DNA of 64,000 bases, from the NCBI RefSeq assembly GCF_000002875.2, contig NC_009398.2, positions 129,001 through 193,000 of the forward strand. The letters run 5' to 3'. A model generated the notes under the pieces. That model was not told the origin of the DNA and did no database searches. It saw only the letters and a program-made list of their open reading frames with translations. Positions 54,891 to 64,000 of this stretch are shown piece by piece. Each line of letters starts with the position of its first letter. Position 1 is the stretch's first letter. The DNA is from Leishmania infantum JPCM5 (taxonomy: Eukaryota > Euglenozoa > Kinetoplastea > Trypanosomatida > Trypanosomatidae). The position numbers were made by a program, and so were the translations under genes.

Positions 54891-55720
54891 TCTTAGTGTG
54901 TGGTGGTCGTGACGATGATGATGAATGCTCCGTAGGGCTGATAAGGACAGAGACAGGGACATCGATGTGAATGGGCACACACAGACATATCATCCCCCAT
55001 TTCGAACGGCTACAGGACGGTGCAAGTTCTCCCCAACGGCGGGCGTCCACCGATATGAAGGAGTCCAACAGCTTCAGGGAGACATATACGCGTCAGTGTG
55101 GACGAGACACAGGCATACAGTGGGCGGTGGTGATGGTGAGGTGGATGGAAAAGAGAGGAAAGACGAGCAGTGGCGAGGTTTCGGCACCTTCTTGATGTTC
55201 AGGGCTTCTTTGCCCTTTACTGTCGCACTATCCCCTCCCCCTCCCCGCGAGATTGACAAACACACACACACACACACACAGTGTTCGAACGACGCGCACG
55301 GATAGTTGCCTATGTGCTCATGGAAACGGGAAAATAAAGAGTGCAAAAAGCAAAAACTCAAAAAAAAAACGAATAGGCAGCAGCGTCAGGGCGAGTCCTC
55401 CTCCTCACCACCACCACCACTACACACACTAATCGACACAGGCGCACAGCTCATCGTTTGAAGGCAGCAGAAAAGGGTGTTTGTGGGTGCAGGGGGATAG
55501 AGGGAGGCGATAGCGGGCAGCCTCATAGAGCCCTGATGTGCCCTTGTACACACCCGCACATGTGATCTTCCATCGTTTCGAGTTTGAGAGAAAGAGCGAG
55601 AATGGCATCGACCCCTCACCCCTCCCCCACTGCACCGCTGCCGTGAAAGAGGCTGATGCGCCGAGCAGAGTAGCAGCAACTGCAACGGCAGTGACGGCAT
55701 CCTTCCCAGGCGACGGTGCT
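54891..55720. other. Intergenic region
   Basis: Contains a short (CA)n run near 55261-55280 and an A-rich patch near 55360. Probable 3' flank of the SH3/coiled-coil gene. No gene seen. Confidence 0.55.
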
Positions 55721-57754
55721 TCAGCAGACACTCCTCAAGGCTTCCCCGCTCTCTGCCGCTTGTAAATCTGCCAAATATTTCTTCCTCTCGGCCAAAATCC
55801 GCTCACCGCGTTGCAGCTGCGCATCGAGTTCTCGTGCGATCGGGCCATACGTGTCACAGTACTCTTGTGCTGCTTTCAGTTTTGCCTGCAGCTGTGCCAG
55901 CTCGCGGTCACCCGTCTTCAAGACCTGGCGAAGGTGCTCCACATGTGAAGAGGTATGCGTCGCGGCAGCACTGCTTTCGCCGCACATGGAGGCGCAACCA
56001 TTTGAGTGCGTTCGCCGATTGGGCGTTTCTGCACAGGTTGTCGTGCTAAGTCCGCTCCGCTCAGTCGCCCCGGCGGCCGCCGTGGCTGAGGAGACGGCGG
56101 CGGACGAGTCGGCCAACAGACTCATATCCGCACTGCTGTTGGGGGCATTTGTGGAGGAGCAGCATTGAATGCCGTCAGTGATGAGCTGCAGCTTGCGCTT
56201 GTACTTGTCAAACATATGAACAGACGCGCTCAGAGCTGCGTCCTCTTCATCTGTTAGCCCTTGCAGGGTGCGTGGCCAGGCAAAGTCAACCACGGGCTCG
56301 CTTGTCCGTCCATCCAGCAATTCATGCAGTGCCGTCTCCGACTTCTTCAGCGATGCTTCTTCTGCGGCAACTTCCTCGATCAGCTCAGCTAGCCGAGACA
56401 GACGTTGCTGCAGCGCCAGTTTTTGTGACCGGTACGAGTCCACCGTCTCCATTTCTTCTGCCACGAGGAGACGCAGCTTTTCTACCATGTACAGGTCCGG
56501 CGCCTGGAGGCCTTGTGTGGCCGCGTCGTCGTGGCTGCTGCGCCTCGGCTCGAGCGGCCGCGGAGGATCTGCGTCGGTGCTGCGTGCGCGGAACACGGCG
56601 GGCGCGCTCGATTCCCCTAATTCGCACCTGCTGCTGATGGCGGTGAAATCGTGTCCATTGGAGGGCTGCGATTTCTGCGGCTCGCCTACGGCGTCCGCCG
56701 ACGCTTCGTGCTCCAGTTCAGTCTGAAGAGCTTCCACTTTCTCTAGCAGCCCCGCAACACGCTCATGCTCGCGATCGACAGCTGCCAGCAGATTCGGCGA
56801 GTCTGGGGAGCGGCAAGAGGAAGCGCAGGAGCCAACTGCGTTTGCGTGACGTCCATCCTGCTGCAGCTTTTCCAATTTGACCTGCGCTTCCGTGCACGCT
56901 ACTTGCAGGCGTGGCGCAAGGTCGTCCGTCAGCCAGTGCAGCTCCGCACGCACACGTGCTTCTTCCTTCATGAGTCGACGCTTCTCGTCCTTCTCAGAGC
57001 AGTTCCTGTCACTGGCCGTTTCTGTGACGCGAGCCGCACGTGGGGATGCGATGGCGGTATCCGTGGTGTGTGGCTCTCCATGTGTCGACATTATCGCGGA
57101 TGAGGCATCACAAAAGGCGCTCAGACGCTCTTGCAGGCTTGACTGCCGCCGTCCCTGCAGTGGAAGCGCATGCGCGACCTCGTCATCCTCGTCCACCATG
57201 TCACGCGACCGAGGTCCACTCTTGGCACTCGCGGTTTGCGTCGGTCTGACCCCTTCCGCTCCACGCAATGTTGCCTTCTCGCTCGCCTCCAAAGTGCCGT
57301 GGTGGCCGTGGCGAGTGGCGGTGGGGGTTTTCAGCGATGAGGAGCCGTGTAAACGATCACTGCGCATAGCAACCGCCGCGGGGTCGAGACGCGCAGAAAA
57401 AAGCGCGCCAGGCACGCGCCGCAGCAGGGAACCAGGGACAAGCCCGATAGCCCCATCTTCTCCTTGTGCGATACACCACTGCGGCTGCGATAGAGCTGCA
57501 CCACCGGCGGCAGCTGCTAGCATGTGTGAGGAGGCACCATGTGGACCTGTGCCGTGATGACACTCTCGCCGTAGCACGCGTACCCGTCCTCCTTGTTGGA
57601 GAGATAGGTACAAAGGCTCTGCGTGGGGTTCCTCATCGCCAGCGGCGCCACTCTCGCAGGCAGAGGAGCGGTGGGCTGTGGACGGCGAAGAGTGCGCGAC
57701 CGAGAAAGGAATTACCGCTTGCTCGAGCCCGCGGACTTTCACACACTGATGCAT
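55721..57754 (-). CDS. SH3-like and coiled-coil protein of unknown function
   Basis: 677 residues from MHQCVKVRGLEQAVIPF; an in-frame ATG at 57841 would add 29 hydrophobic residues that look like leader sequence. Residues ~11-114 read as an SH3 domain split by a Ser/Ala/Gly-rich insertion: an AVIPFSV strand, LYLSLQQGGRVRVL, then PQWCIAQGEDGAIGLVPGSLL, which fits the W...G..GLVP..Y/L pattern. Three or more coiled-coil segments follow (about 265-320, 340-370, 440-500 and 605-660), separated by Ser-rich linkers. This suggests a scaffold, perhaps cytoskeletal or flagellar. Family not recognised. It is minus-strand, between the desaturase and amastin copy 2. Confidence 0.75.
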   Translation of the reverse strand: MHQCVKVRGLEQAVIPFSVAHSSPSTAHRSSACESGAAGDEEPHAEPLYLSLQQGGRVRVLRRECHHGTGPHGASSHMLAAAAGGAALSQPQWCIAQGEDGAIGLVPGSLLRRVPGALFSARLDPAAVAMRSDRLHGSSSLKTPTATRHGHHGTLEASEKATLRGAEGVRPTQTASAKSGPRSRDMVDEDDEVAHALPLQGRRQSSLQERLSAFCDASSAIMSTHGEPHTTDTAIASPRAARVTETASDRNCSEKDEKRRLMKEEARVRAELHWLTDDLAPRLQVACTEAQVKLEKLQQDGRHANAVGSCASSCRSPDSPNLLAAVDREHERVAGLLEKVEALQTELEHEASADAVGEPQKSQPSNGHDFTAISSRCELGESSAPAVFRARSTDADPPRPLEPRRSSHDDAATQGLQAPDLYMVEKLRLLVAEEMETVDSYRSQKLALQQRLSRLAELIEEVAAEEASLKKSETALHELLDGRTSEPVVDFAWPRTLQGLTDEEDAALSASVHMFDKYKRKLQLITDGIQCCSSTNAPNSSADMSLLADSSAAVSSATAAAGATERSGLSTTTCAETPNRRTHSNGCASMCGESSAAATHTSSHVEHLRQVLKTGDRELAQLQAKLKAAQEYCDTYGPIARELDAQLQRGERILAERKKYLADLQAAESGEALRSVC

Positions 57755-59064
57755 CGCAGTGAGGATAAAGGAAAAACGAGTAGAGAACACGAAAAGGAAG
57801 CGATAGGCGAGGGGAGAGTAGGGAGAAGGTGTGTGCTTCACCTATGATGAATGATCGACAGTGGGTTTGACGTACGCATGTCCGCGCAAGCAACGAGAGA
57901 TTTAGTTGTCGTCTCAACAACAAGAGGAATTTCCCCCACCAAAAAAAAGTGAGTGTGCCACGCACGCGCCTACGGTGCAGTCATCTTCGCACACGAAAAA
58001 GACGATCCATGGAGATAGAGAGCGGAAGAGGGGGAGGGGGGAGTTGATCGAATGGATGTTGCGCAGGGGGATGATTGAACGTGGGGAGGGGAGCGCTTGA
58101 CGGCTCCACCACTTTCACCCCTTCACCTTCCATCTTCGAACCTATTCGGTTCCACTCCGCTGTCCACGCCACACCCAGGAAGCGGGAGCGAGACAGAGAA
58201 CCGGCGCTGGCGCTTCGTATGGACATGGCCATTCGCGGACTCGAGCAACGCCAGACCGCACGCTGTCGTCTCCGTGAGACCTTTGGTTTCCTTTCGTGCG
58301 TCCTTGTGCGGTGCGACTCATGACGCACCTCTTTTTTGTTTCTCGCATACCGAGAAGAGAGGGAAGGAGGGGCAGCAGAGAAAGGGTGCGTGGGATAGTC
58401 GTAGTATTCCTCGTAGCAGCAGTGATAAAGCCTGTCTCTGCCTGTGTGTGTGTGTGTGTATACATGATAGCGGCGCAGTTTTACAGCCAACAAAAACACA
58501 CACACACACACACACACAGGCAGAGTAGACATCACATCAGATTAAAAAAACAAAACGGCACGCATGAGCGATGACTGCAGCAGCAACACCGACAAGGACA
58601 CCACCGCCACCATCACAGCAGCGCTTGAGTTCGTCCTGTACTGAGTGCGTGTTGAAAAAAAAAAAGAACACAGATCGCTGCGCCAGCACCGAGATTCGTT
58701 ACCCTTGTTATTTTCTTGTCCAGCGAGCTCGCCGTGGGAAAGAGATGGGGGAAAGAGGCAAGAGAGGAATATGCAGAAAGAATTGCGCGAGATGGACGGA
58801 AAAAAAACGAAAACCAGTTTTGAATAAAGGAAAGCGAGAGAGAGAAAGGAGTAGATAACAACAATCAGAAACGAAGGAGAATACATGAACAACGTGAACA
58901 GGCTAGTAGCACAGATGAGCACATGAGAAAAAAAGGAGCACCGAGTAACTTGGGGAGTTGAGCAGGATGTGCGTACTTGTGACACTAAAGTGCAAGCTCT
59001 CCTTGGATCCCACAGGCCACACCCACCAAAAAGAAAAACGAATCCTCACAGCAGAGAATCATGC

Positions 59065-59097
<33 letters not shown>

Positions 59098-61604
59098 ATT
59101 TGAACACTTCTTGCTGCGCTGGTCGCTGTGAATGAAGTTGCCTTCATTGTTGTAGAGCGTCGTCGCTTGTTCAACGTTGATGGCTTGCGGTCTGCTCTGT
59201 ACGGGTACTCGGGCGATGCCGCTGTTTATGATATCGTTGTCTTTCGTTGTTTTGGAGCGCACGTGAGCGGCGATGGTGGTGGAAAGGGGGGAGGGAGATG
59301 AGAAGAACGACGCTGCATGTTTTTCTGGTGATAAAGGTGAGAGCCGAGTAGCCCGAGGAAAGACACCAACAAGAGGCAATCAAATCGTTTTTTTTTCCTC
59401 TTGCTCACAGGGCCCGATAACAGTGATCTCCGATACACGGTGCGCGCAAGAGAGACGCGCCACAGAAGCGCGACCTCTGGCGAGGCCCCTCGACAGCACA
59501 GCAGCTGCGGTGCTGAAAAATAAAGCGAGAACATCTGCTTCTTTCGTTTGAAGAAAATGTGGGACGGCCTTCTTCTAGCGTTCCATAACGTCTGGCAGTT
59601 GGAGGGGGGGGGAACACCAATCACAGCTCCTACAGACACACACACAGACACACACTCCGTCACCGTCTACTCACTCAGCAGCTTCCACCGAGTCACAGGC
59701 ACGGCTGCCGAGACTTGTATCGGTGGTGCGTGCCGACTCCGGCTCAACGACGAGTCTGAGAGAAGAAGCGGCGCGAGTGCATGTATGCGCCCTCTTTCGT
59801 TTCGTGGGGGAGGGGTGGAGAGGGAGAAAAAAGAAGGCAGGTTCGGACGAGGGGTGATTGGTGGTGGTGTGGAGTTCCGCGTATGTCATCATCGCGTTGC
59901 CCGTCAAGAGTAGGAGAGAGGTCCGGCGGCGGCGGCGAGGCAAGATCGGCTTCCACAGACGCACGCGCGCACACCCGCATCCGCTCCCTCTTCCACTCAG
60001 GAAAGCGAAGGTAGCTCTCTCTTCGTTTGTATTTGGTGTGTGCGTGTGTGTGCTGTTTAAGCGACTTGACGCGCGACACGAAGACGCCGAGTGCGCGAAG
60101 AGCGGCGAAGCGCACTTCCGCGGAATAGCCACACCACCAAAACTTTTCGTCATGAATGCTTGCCTTTTTTTCCTCATCTGCTTGGTGACGTCCGCCGACA
60201 CATTTCGTTCTTGACGTTGATGGCGCTGTACCCCCCTCCTCGTTGCCATGGTTGGGAGGCGAGGGGGAGGGGTAGAGAGATGCAAACAAAAAGAAACAAA
60301 CACGCACAGAGAAGCAAACAGCAAGCAGAAGAAGCCGCGCGCACACACGCGCACCAACACACACGAAAAAGAAAGAGCGCTATGAGTGCCCCCTCCCCTT
60401 CCCAGACGTGATTCACCGACAACTTTCCTCGCCATACTCTTTCGCTCTTTTGCTGATATATGTACGTGTGTATATATATTTCTTGCGTTTGAGGGAGTCA
60501 TCATTTCCTGCGTGAAACACGCCCACAACGAAGCACACGTACATGCATATATTTATATATGTATATAGGAATCAAACATGAGCGCGTCACGAAGCAAACA
60601 CCAACAGCACACAAGCAACATGATGTTACCAGAAAAAAAATAATAAACAAAAAAAATAATGAAAAAAAAAAACGCATAGAGGCAGAGGGAGATGCACACA
60701 ACATAAGTAAATATGGGCGGGAGAGAAGAGAATGAGACGGGCGCGGAAGTGTGGAGGCTAACCGAGGCAGCCACCCACGCAAACACACACACAGGAACAA
60801 AAAGGAGAGGGACCAGCAAGGCAGCAGCAAGATGACGGATGAAGAGTTGATGAGGGAGAGAGAACGCGGGGGTCGTCGAGGGGGAAGAGGGGGGGAGGGA
60901 TGGCCGTGTAGCCCCCAGGGGGGGGGCGGGGTGATGACTCCCCAAGCCTAAAGCGGCAGAAAAAAGAAACGAAAGCTCTCAGCTCTCCAAAGGGGGGGGG
61001 GCACAATCACCACTATCGCCGGTCCGGTGATCAACGCAGAGAGGGGCGCAAACAAAAGGCCACATGACACAACTCAGTCACATAACAATATAGACGGAAA
61101 ATGCACAGCATATCATCTACAAGGTTTATACCCTATTTGTGCCGTGTCCTTCAGTGCGCAAGGCATGCGACAGCACCACAGCCAGAGTGAAGCACACCAC
61201 CACCACCACACAGCGACAACAAGGACAGAAAGACGAAGGCAACTGCGAGCGCGAGCATACACATACGCCCATGATCGAACCACAGGGTGCGCCGATGACG
61301 AAGAAGAGAACACAAAAACACAAAACATTCTGCTTTACACATGTAATGCACATAAAATGATGAGGGAAGCTCATTAGGTTGGAACACACACACACACACA
61401 CACAGATGGAGTAGGCGATGATCGTGGTGGCCGTACCGTGGAGGCGGCTTCTCTCTTCAAACGGGAAAAAAGAAGCCAAGCGCAAGAGCGACGGTGCAGG
61501 TCCCGCAGTCGGCCTCAAGTGAGGCTCCCGTGCCGATATGACAACACGGGAGGGTACAAGCAGAGTAAACGACGACAGCACTTGAAGTTCCGCTCTACTC
61601 TGCA
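57755..61604 (-). other. Long intergenic region (3.8 kb)
   Basis: Pyrimidine-rich on the sense (minus) strand near 57770-57900. CA/GT runs lie at 58443-58459, 58497-58518, 59076-59097 and 61384-61404, AT tracts near 60465-60565, and many poly-A runs. Open frames such as 59671-60528 (minus) are low complexity. Probably the 3' UTR of the desaturase mRNA plus the leader of the SH3-like gene. Confidence 0.6.
61384..61404. repeat. (AC)n microsatellite
   Basis: About ten AC dinucleotides just downstream of the desaturase stop codon. Confidence 0.94.
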
Positions 61605-63008
61605 TCACAGGAGAACGTCACGTCTCCGAGGTAGCGTAATGCACTGCCCCTTACAAACCGCGGCACTCCCCTCCTTGCCAGACGCCGAAGAGGCGGGGCG
61701 CTCCTTCATGTGGCCCACGCGCAGCTCCGGCAGGTAGCTGCGCGCGCCCGTCGTGTGGCCATACACACCGCCGTTGAAGGCGGCCGTCGCGTCCTTGCCC
61801 ACGTACGCAAGCAGCAGCGCTCGTCCACCAGGGTGCGTGTTCAGCCAGCTGATCTTCTTGTCCGTCTGCGCCCACGCAGGGTCCACGGGGATTGGCCGCT
61901 CGAGGTCCAGCACGTAGCCGTCCATCACCAGCAGCTTGCGGCCCTGCTCCACCTCCGCCCGCACGTCGTCCCACGCGTACTCCTTGTCCGCCGGCACCTC
62001 CAGCTGCTTCACCTTCTCGACCGCCTCCTGAAGTTTGCGCCCGTGCGTGCACACAGCCTGCACCGCGGCGGCGCGGTCGACGACAGTGCGCGGCGCACGC
62101 TGCAAGTTGTCGCAGAAGCCCAGAAAGCTGCACATAAATATGTACCACTTCGTCATATCAATGTGGTACCACAGATGACCGTTGCGGTAGTCGTTCGGGA
62201 ACTGGTGGTGGTAGTTGTGGTAGCCCTCGCCGAGGTTTATGATCGCGAAGACGACGGAGTCGTGCGGTGTCTTGTCATCCGCGTACGGCCTCGTGGCGCC
62301 AAAGAGGTCCGTGTGCGCGAGGCTGTTGATGAAGAAGGAGAACTGGTGTACCAGAAAGATCTTGAGCCACACCACCCAGAAGAACGCACCCGCCCACTCA
62401 CCAGTGGTTGCGCCGGCCACCATGAGAGGGATCAGGATCCCTGTCATGGTCGCAATGGCGGCAAAGTACTTGCGCTGGAACTCCACGACGAGGCTGTCCT
62501 TCAGGTCGGACACATCTGCGTCGCCGAGCAGATCGTAGTCCATGCGCATGACGAACCAGCCAAAGTGCGTGAAGATGAAGCCGCGGCGCGCGTCGTACGG
62601 GTCCTTGGAGGTGTCCGTGTACTTGTGGTGGACGCGGTGGTTTCGAGCCCACCACTTGATGGAGCCCTGGAACGCGCCGGCACCGATGAAGGCGCACACC
62701 CACTGCATCGCCTGCCCGCCGGTGAAAGCACCGTGTGAGAAGAGACGATGATAGCCGGTCGTCACCCCCACCATGCCGGTGACAACACCAAAAAATGCAA
62801 GCCATTGCAGAAGCGAGAAGGATAAAGGGACGCGCAGGCACAACCCAAGCAGCACGAACAGCAGTGGCACACCGATGATGTAGATGCCGATCCAGTTGTA
62901 CTGGAAGTTGCCCTTCGACCACTGCGGCACCTCACGCTCCTCTTTGGGCTTCGTTTCATCCGTGGAAAGGACGCTGCAGGTGAAGAGGTTCTGCACGGCC
63001 TGCAGCAT
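61605..63008 (-). CDS. Delta-9 (stearoyl-CoA type) fatty acid desaturase with C-terminal cytochrome b5
   Basis: 467 residues. Four hydrophobic segments surround the three di-iron histidine boxes: HRLFSH (H87-H92), HRVHH (H124-H128) and HNYHH (H264-H268), the exact order and spacing of acyl-CoA delta-9 desaturases. Residues ~345-435 form a fused cytochrome b5 with HPGG (heme ligand H392) and a second ligand probably H418 in YGHTTGA. As in the yeast OLE1 layout, the fused b5 supplies electrons. Role: insertion of the first double bond in stearoyl/palmitoyl-CoA at the ER membrane. The last ~30 residues after the b5 core are unconserved. It is the first complete gene of the minus-strand cluster in this window. 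Confidence 0.94.
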   Translation of the reverse strand: MLQAVQNLFTCSVLSTDETKPKEEREVPQWSKGNFQYNWIGIYIIGVPLLFVLLGLCLRVPLSFSLLQWLAFFGVVTGMVGVTTGYHRLFSHGAFTGGQAMQWVCAFIGAGAFQGSIKWWARNHRVHHKYTDTSKDPYDARRGFIFTHFGWFVMRMDYDLLGDADVSDLKDSLVVEFQRKYFAAIATMTGILIPLMVAGATTGEWAGAFFWVVWLKIFLVHQFSFFINSLAHTDLFGATRPYADDKTPHDSVVFAIINLGEGYHNYHHQFPNDYRNGHLWYHIDMTKWYIFMCSFLGFCDNLQRAPRTVVDRAAAVQAVCTHGRKLQEAVEKVKQLEVPADKEYAWDDVRAEVEQGRKLLVMDGYVLDLERPIPVDPAWAQTDKKISWLNTHPGGRALLLAYVGKDATAAFNGGVYGHTTGARSYLPELRVGHMKERPASSASGKEGSAAVCKGQCITLPRRRDVLL

Positions 63009-64000
63009 CTTGCCAAGCGACTCTCGAAGCGTGCGCCTGGGGTGGGGTGGGGGCGTCGTGAACCACTGCTGTTGATAGCAACGTACACGGAAGAAGAATG
63101 TAGAACAATGAAGAAAGAAAAACCAGGCTTGAGCGCAGGGAGAGCGTCAATGCAAGGAGTACCAAGGCACGTACATGCACACACGCGTAAATCCACTGCT
63201 GACGCCCGGCGTGGCAGAGCGAGCGAAGAGGTGAGAGTGGGGGGGGGGTTGGGTGTAAACAGCCGAAGGGCGACGAGCACGACACGGCGGGTGGGAAAGA
63301 AGCGAGAGCTTGAGTGAGACTAAAATGGTGACACACACACACACACACACACACTGTCGAGGAAGAGAAAAAAGAGAGCTGAAGAAAGAACTAAGGCAAA
63401 TCTAGTAAGTAAAGCCAAACGCACAAACCGATAACGAAAACAGGGGAGAGGTGTGTATGTGTGTGGGTGCTCTACACCGAGAGAGAGCGCAGATACACAC
63501 ACACACATACACACACGCACACTTCACGAAGTTCGGGGGAGAGGGTCAGGGGGGAAACAAAAACTAAACGAGCGGCAACGATGGATGTGCGTGTGGGCGG
63601 GTGTGTGCGCTGCAAGCACGATGCACCCCAACAGTAATGACGACGAACCACAGCAATCGTGTGATAGAGATGTCTCCGCGCGTTTGTCTGCGCCCTGTTC
63701 TGTGGCCCCTCAGGGAAGGATTGGCGAAGCGGAGGTGGAGGGCCGAGGGTGAAGCCCGTTGGAGCTCTCGATGGCAAAGCAGAGACGGGCAGCCAGCAAC
63801 GAAATAGTCAATGAAACCTTCACAAAACCGCGGACCCCCAAGCGGATAATGCGAGGCGGCGCACGGTGGTGCGGGGTTGAAGTGAAATCGGTCGGGTGTG
63901 GGGATGACTCGTGGCAGAGATGATGAGTATCTATGAAGAATTCCAGTGGGGTGAGGGCAAGAATTGGGGAGAGAAGAGGCGGAACAGTAGATGAGCGCGA
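63009..64000 (-). other. Upstream region of the desaturase gene
   Basis: Non-coding; short pyrimidine patches on the sense strand, a (CA)n run at 63331-63354 and another CA-rich patch near 63495-63522. Probable desaturase leader and splice-acceptor region. No gene seen to the window end. Confidence 0.55.
63331..63354. repeat. (AC)n microsatellite
   Basis: Twelve AC dinucleotides upstream of the desaturase gene. Confidence 0.95.

Overview
The window looks like nuclear DNA of a Leishmania-type trypanosomatid. Genes are intronless and lie in long same-strand runs. Intergenic DNA is pyrimidine-rich on the sense strand, as expected for polycistronic transcription with trans-splicing. Amastins, a GC-rich coding bias and many copies of a SIDER2-like retroposon support this; exact species and chromosome cannot be fixed from sequence alone.

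Layout. Positions 1-31.7 kb are a plus-strand cluster: the C-terminal part of a choline-transporter-like (CTL/PNS1) membrane protein; two tandem copies of a MATH/TRAF-like two-module protein, each between SIDER2-like elements; a small unknown protein; the ribosome-biogenesis factor UTP25; a DZIP1-like ciliary zinc-finger protein; the mRNA 5'-triphosphatase; an AIF/FSP1-like flavoprotein; a broken gene; NudC; and a cystathionine-lyase-like PLP enzyme. Positions 45-63 kb carry minus-strand genes: two amastins, an SH3/coiled-coil protein and a fused delta-9 desaturase/cytochrome b5. The 13 kb between (31.7-45.0 kb) is therefore a convergent strand-switch region. It holds a decayed UDP-glycosyltransferase gene, an inverted pair of SIDER2-like elements, and a 6.4 kb block of extreme composition: almost no T on the plus strand in its left part and almost no A in its right part.

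The most interesting points are (i) the mirror-image base depletion in the convergent region, where the strand read as sense from each side is T-poor; (ii) the tandem MATH-like pair, whose flanks are essentially identical while the coding regions differ in five tight, mostly amino-acid-changing patches; (iii) repeat-bounded duplication with two deletions between short direct repeats; and (iv) a plus-strand pseudogene lying inside the minus-strand cluster. The amastin pair shows the opposite pattern to the MATH pair: near-identical coding regions inside unrelated flanks. Protein names rest on motif recognition by eye; no database search was run.
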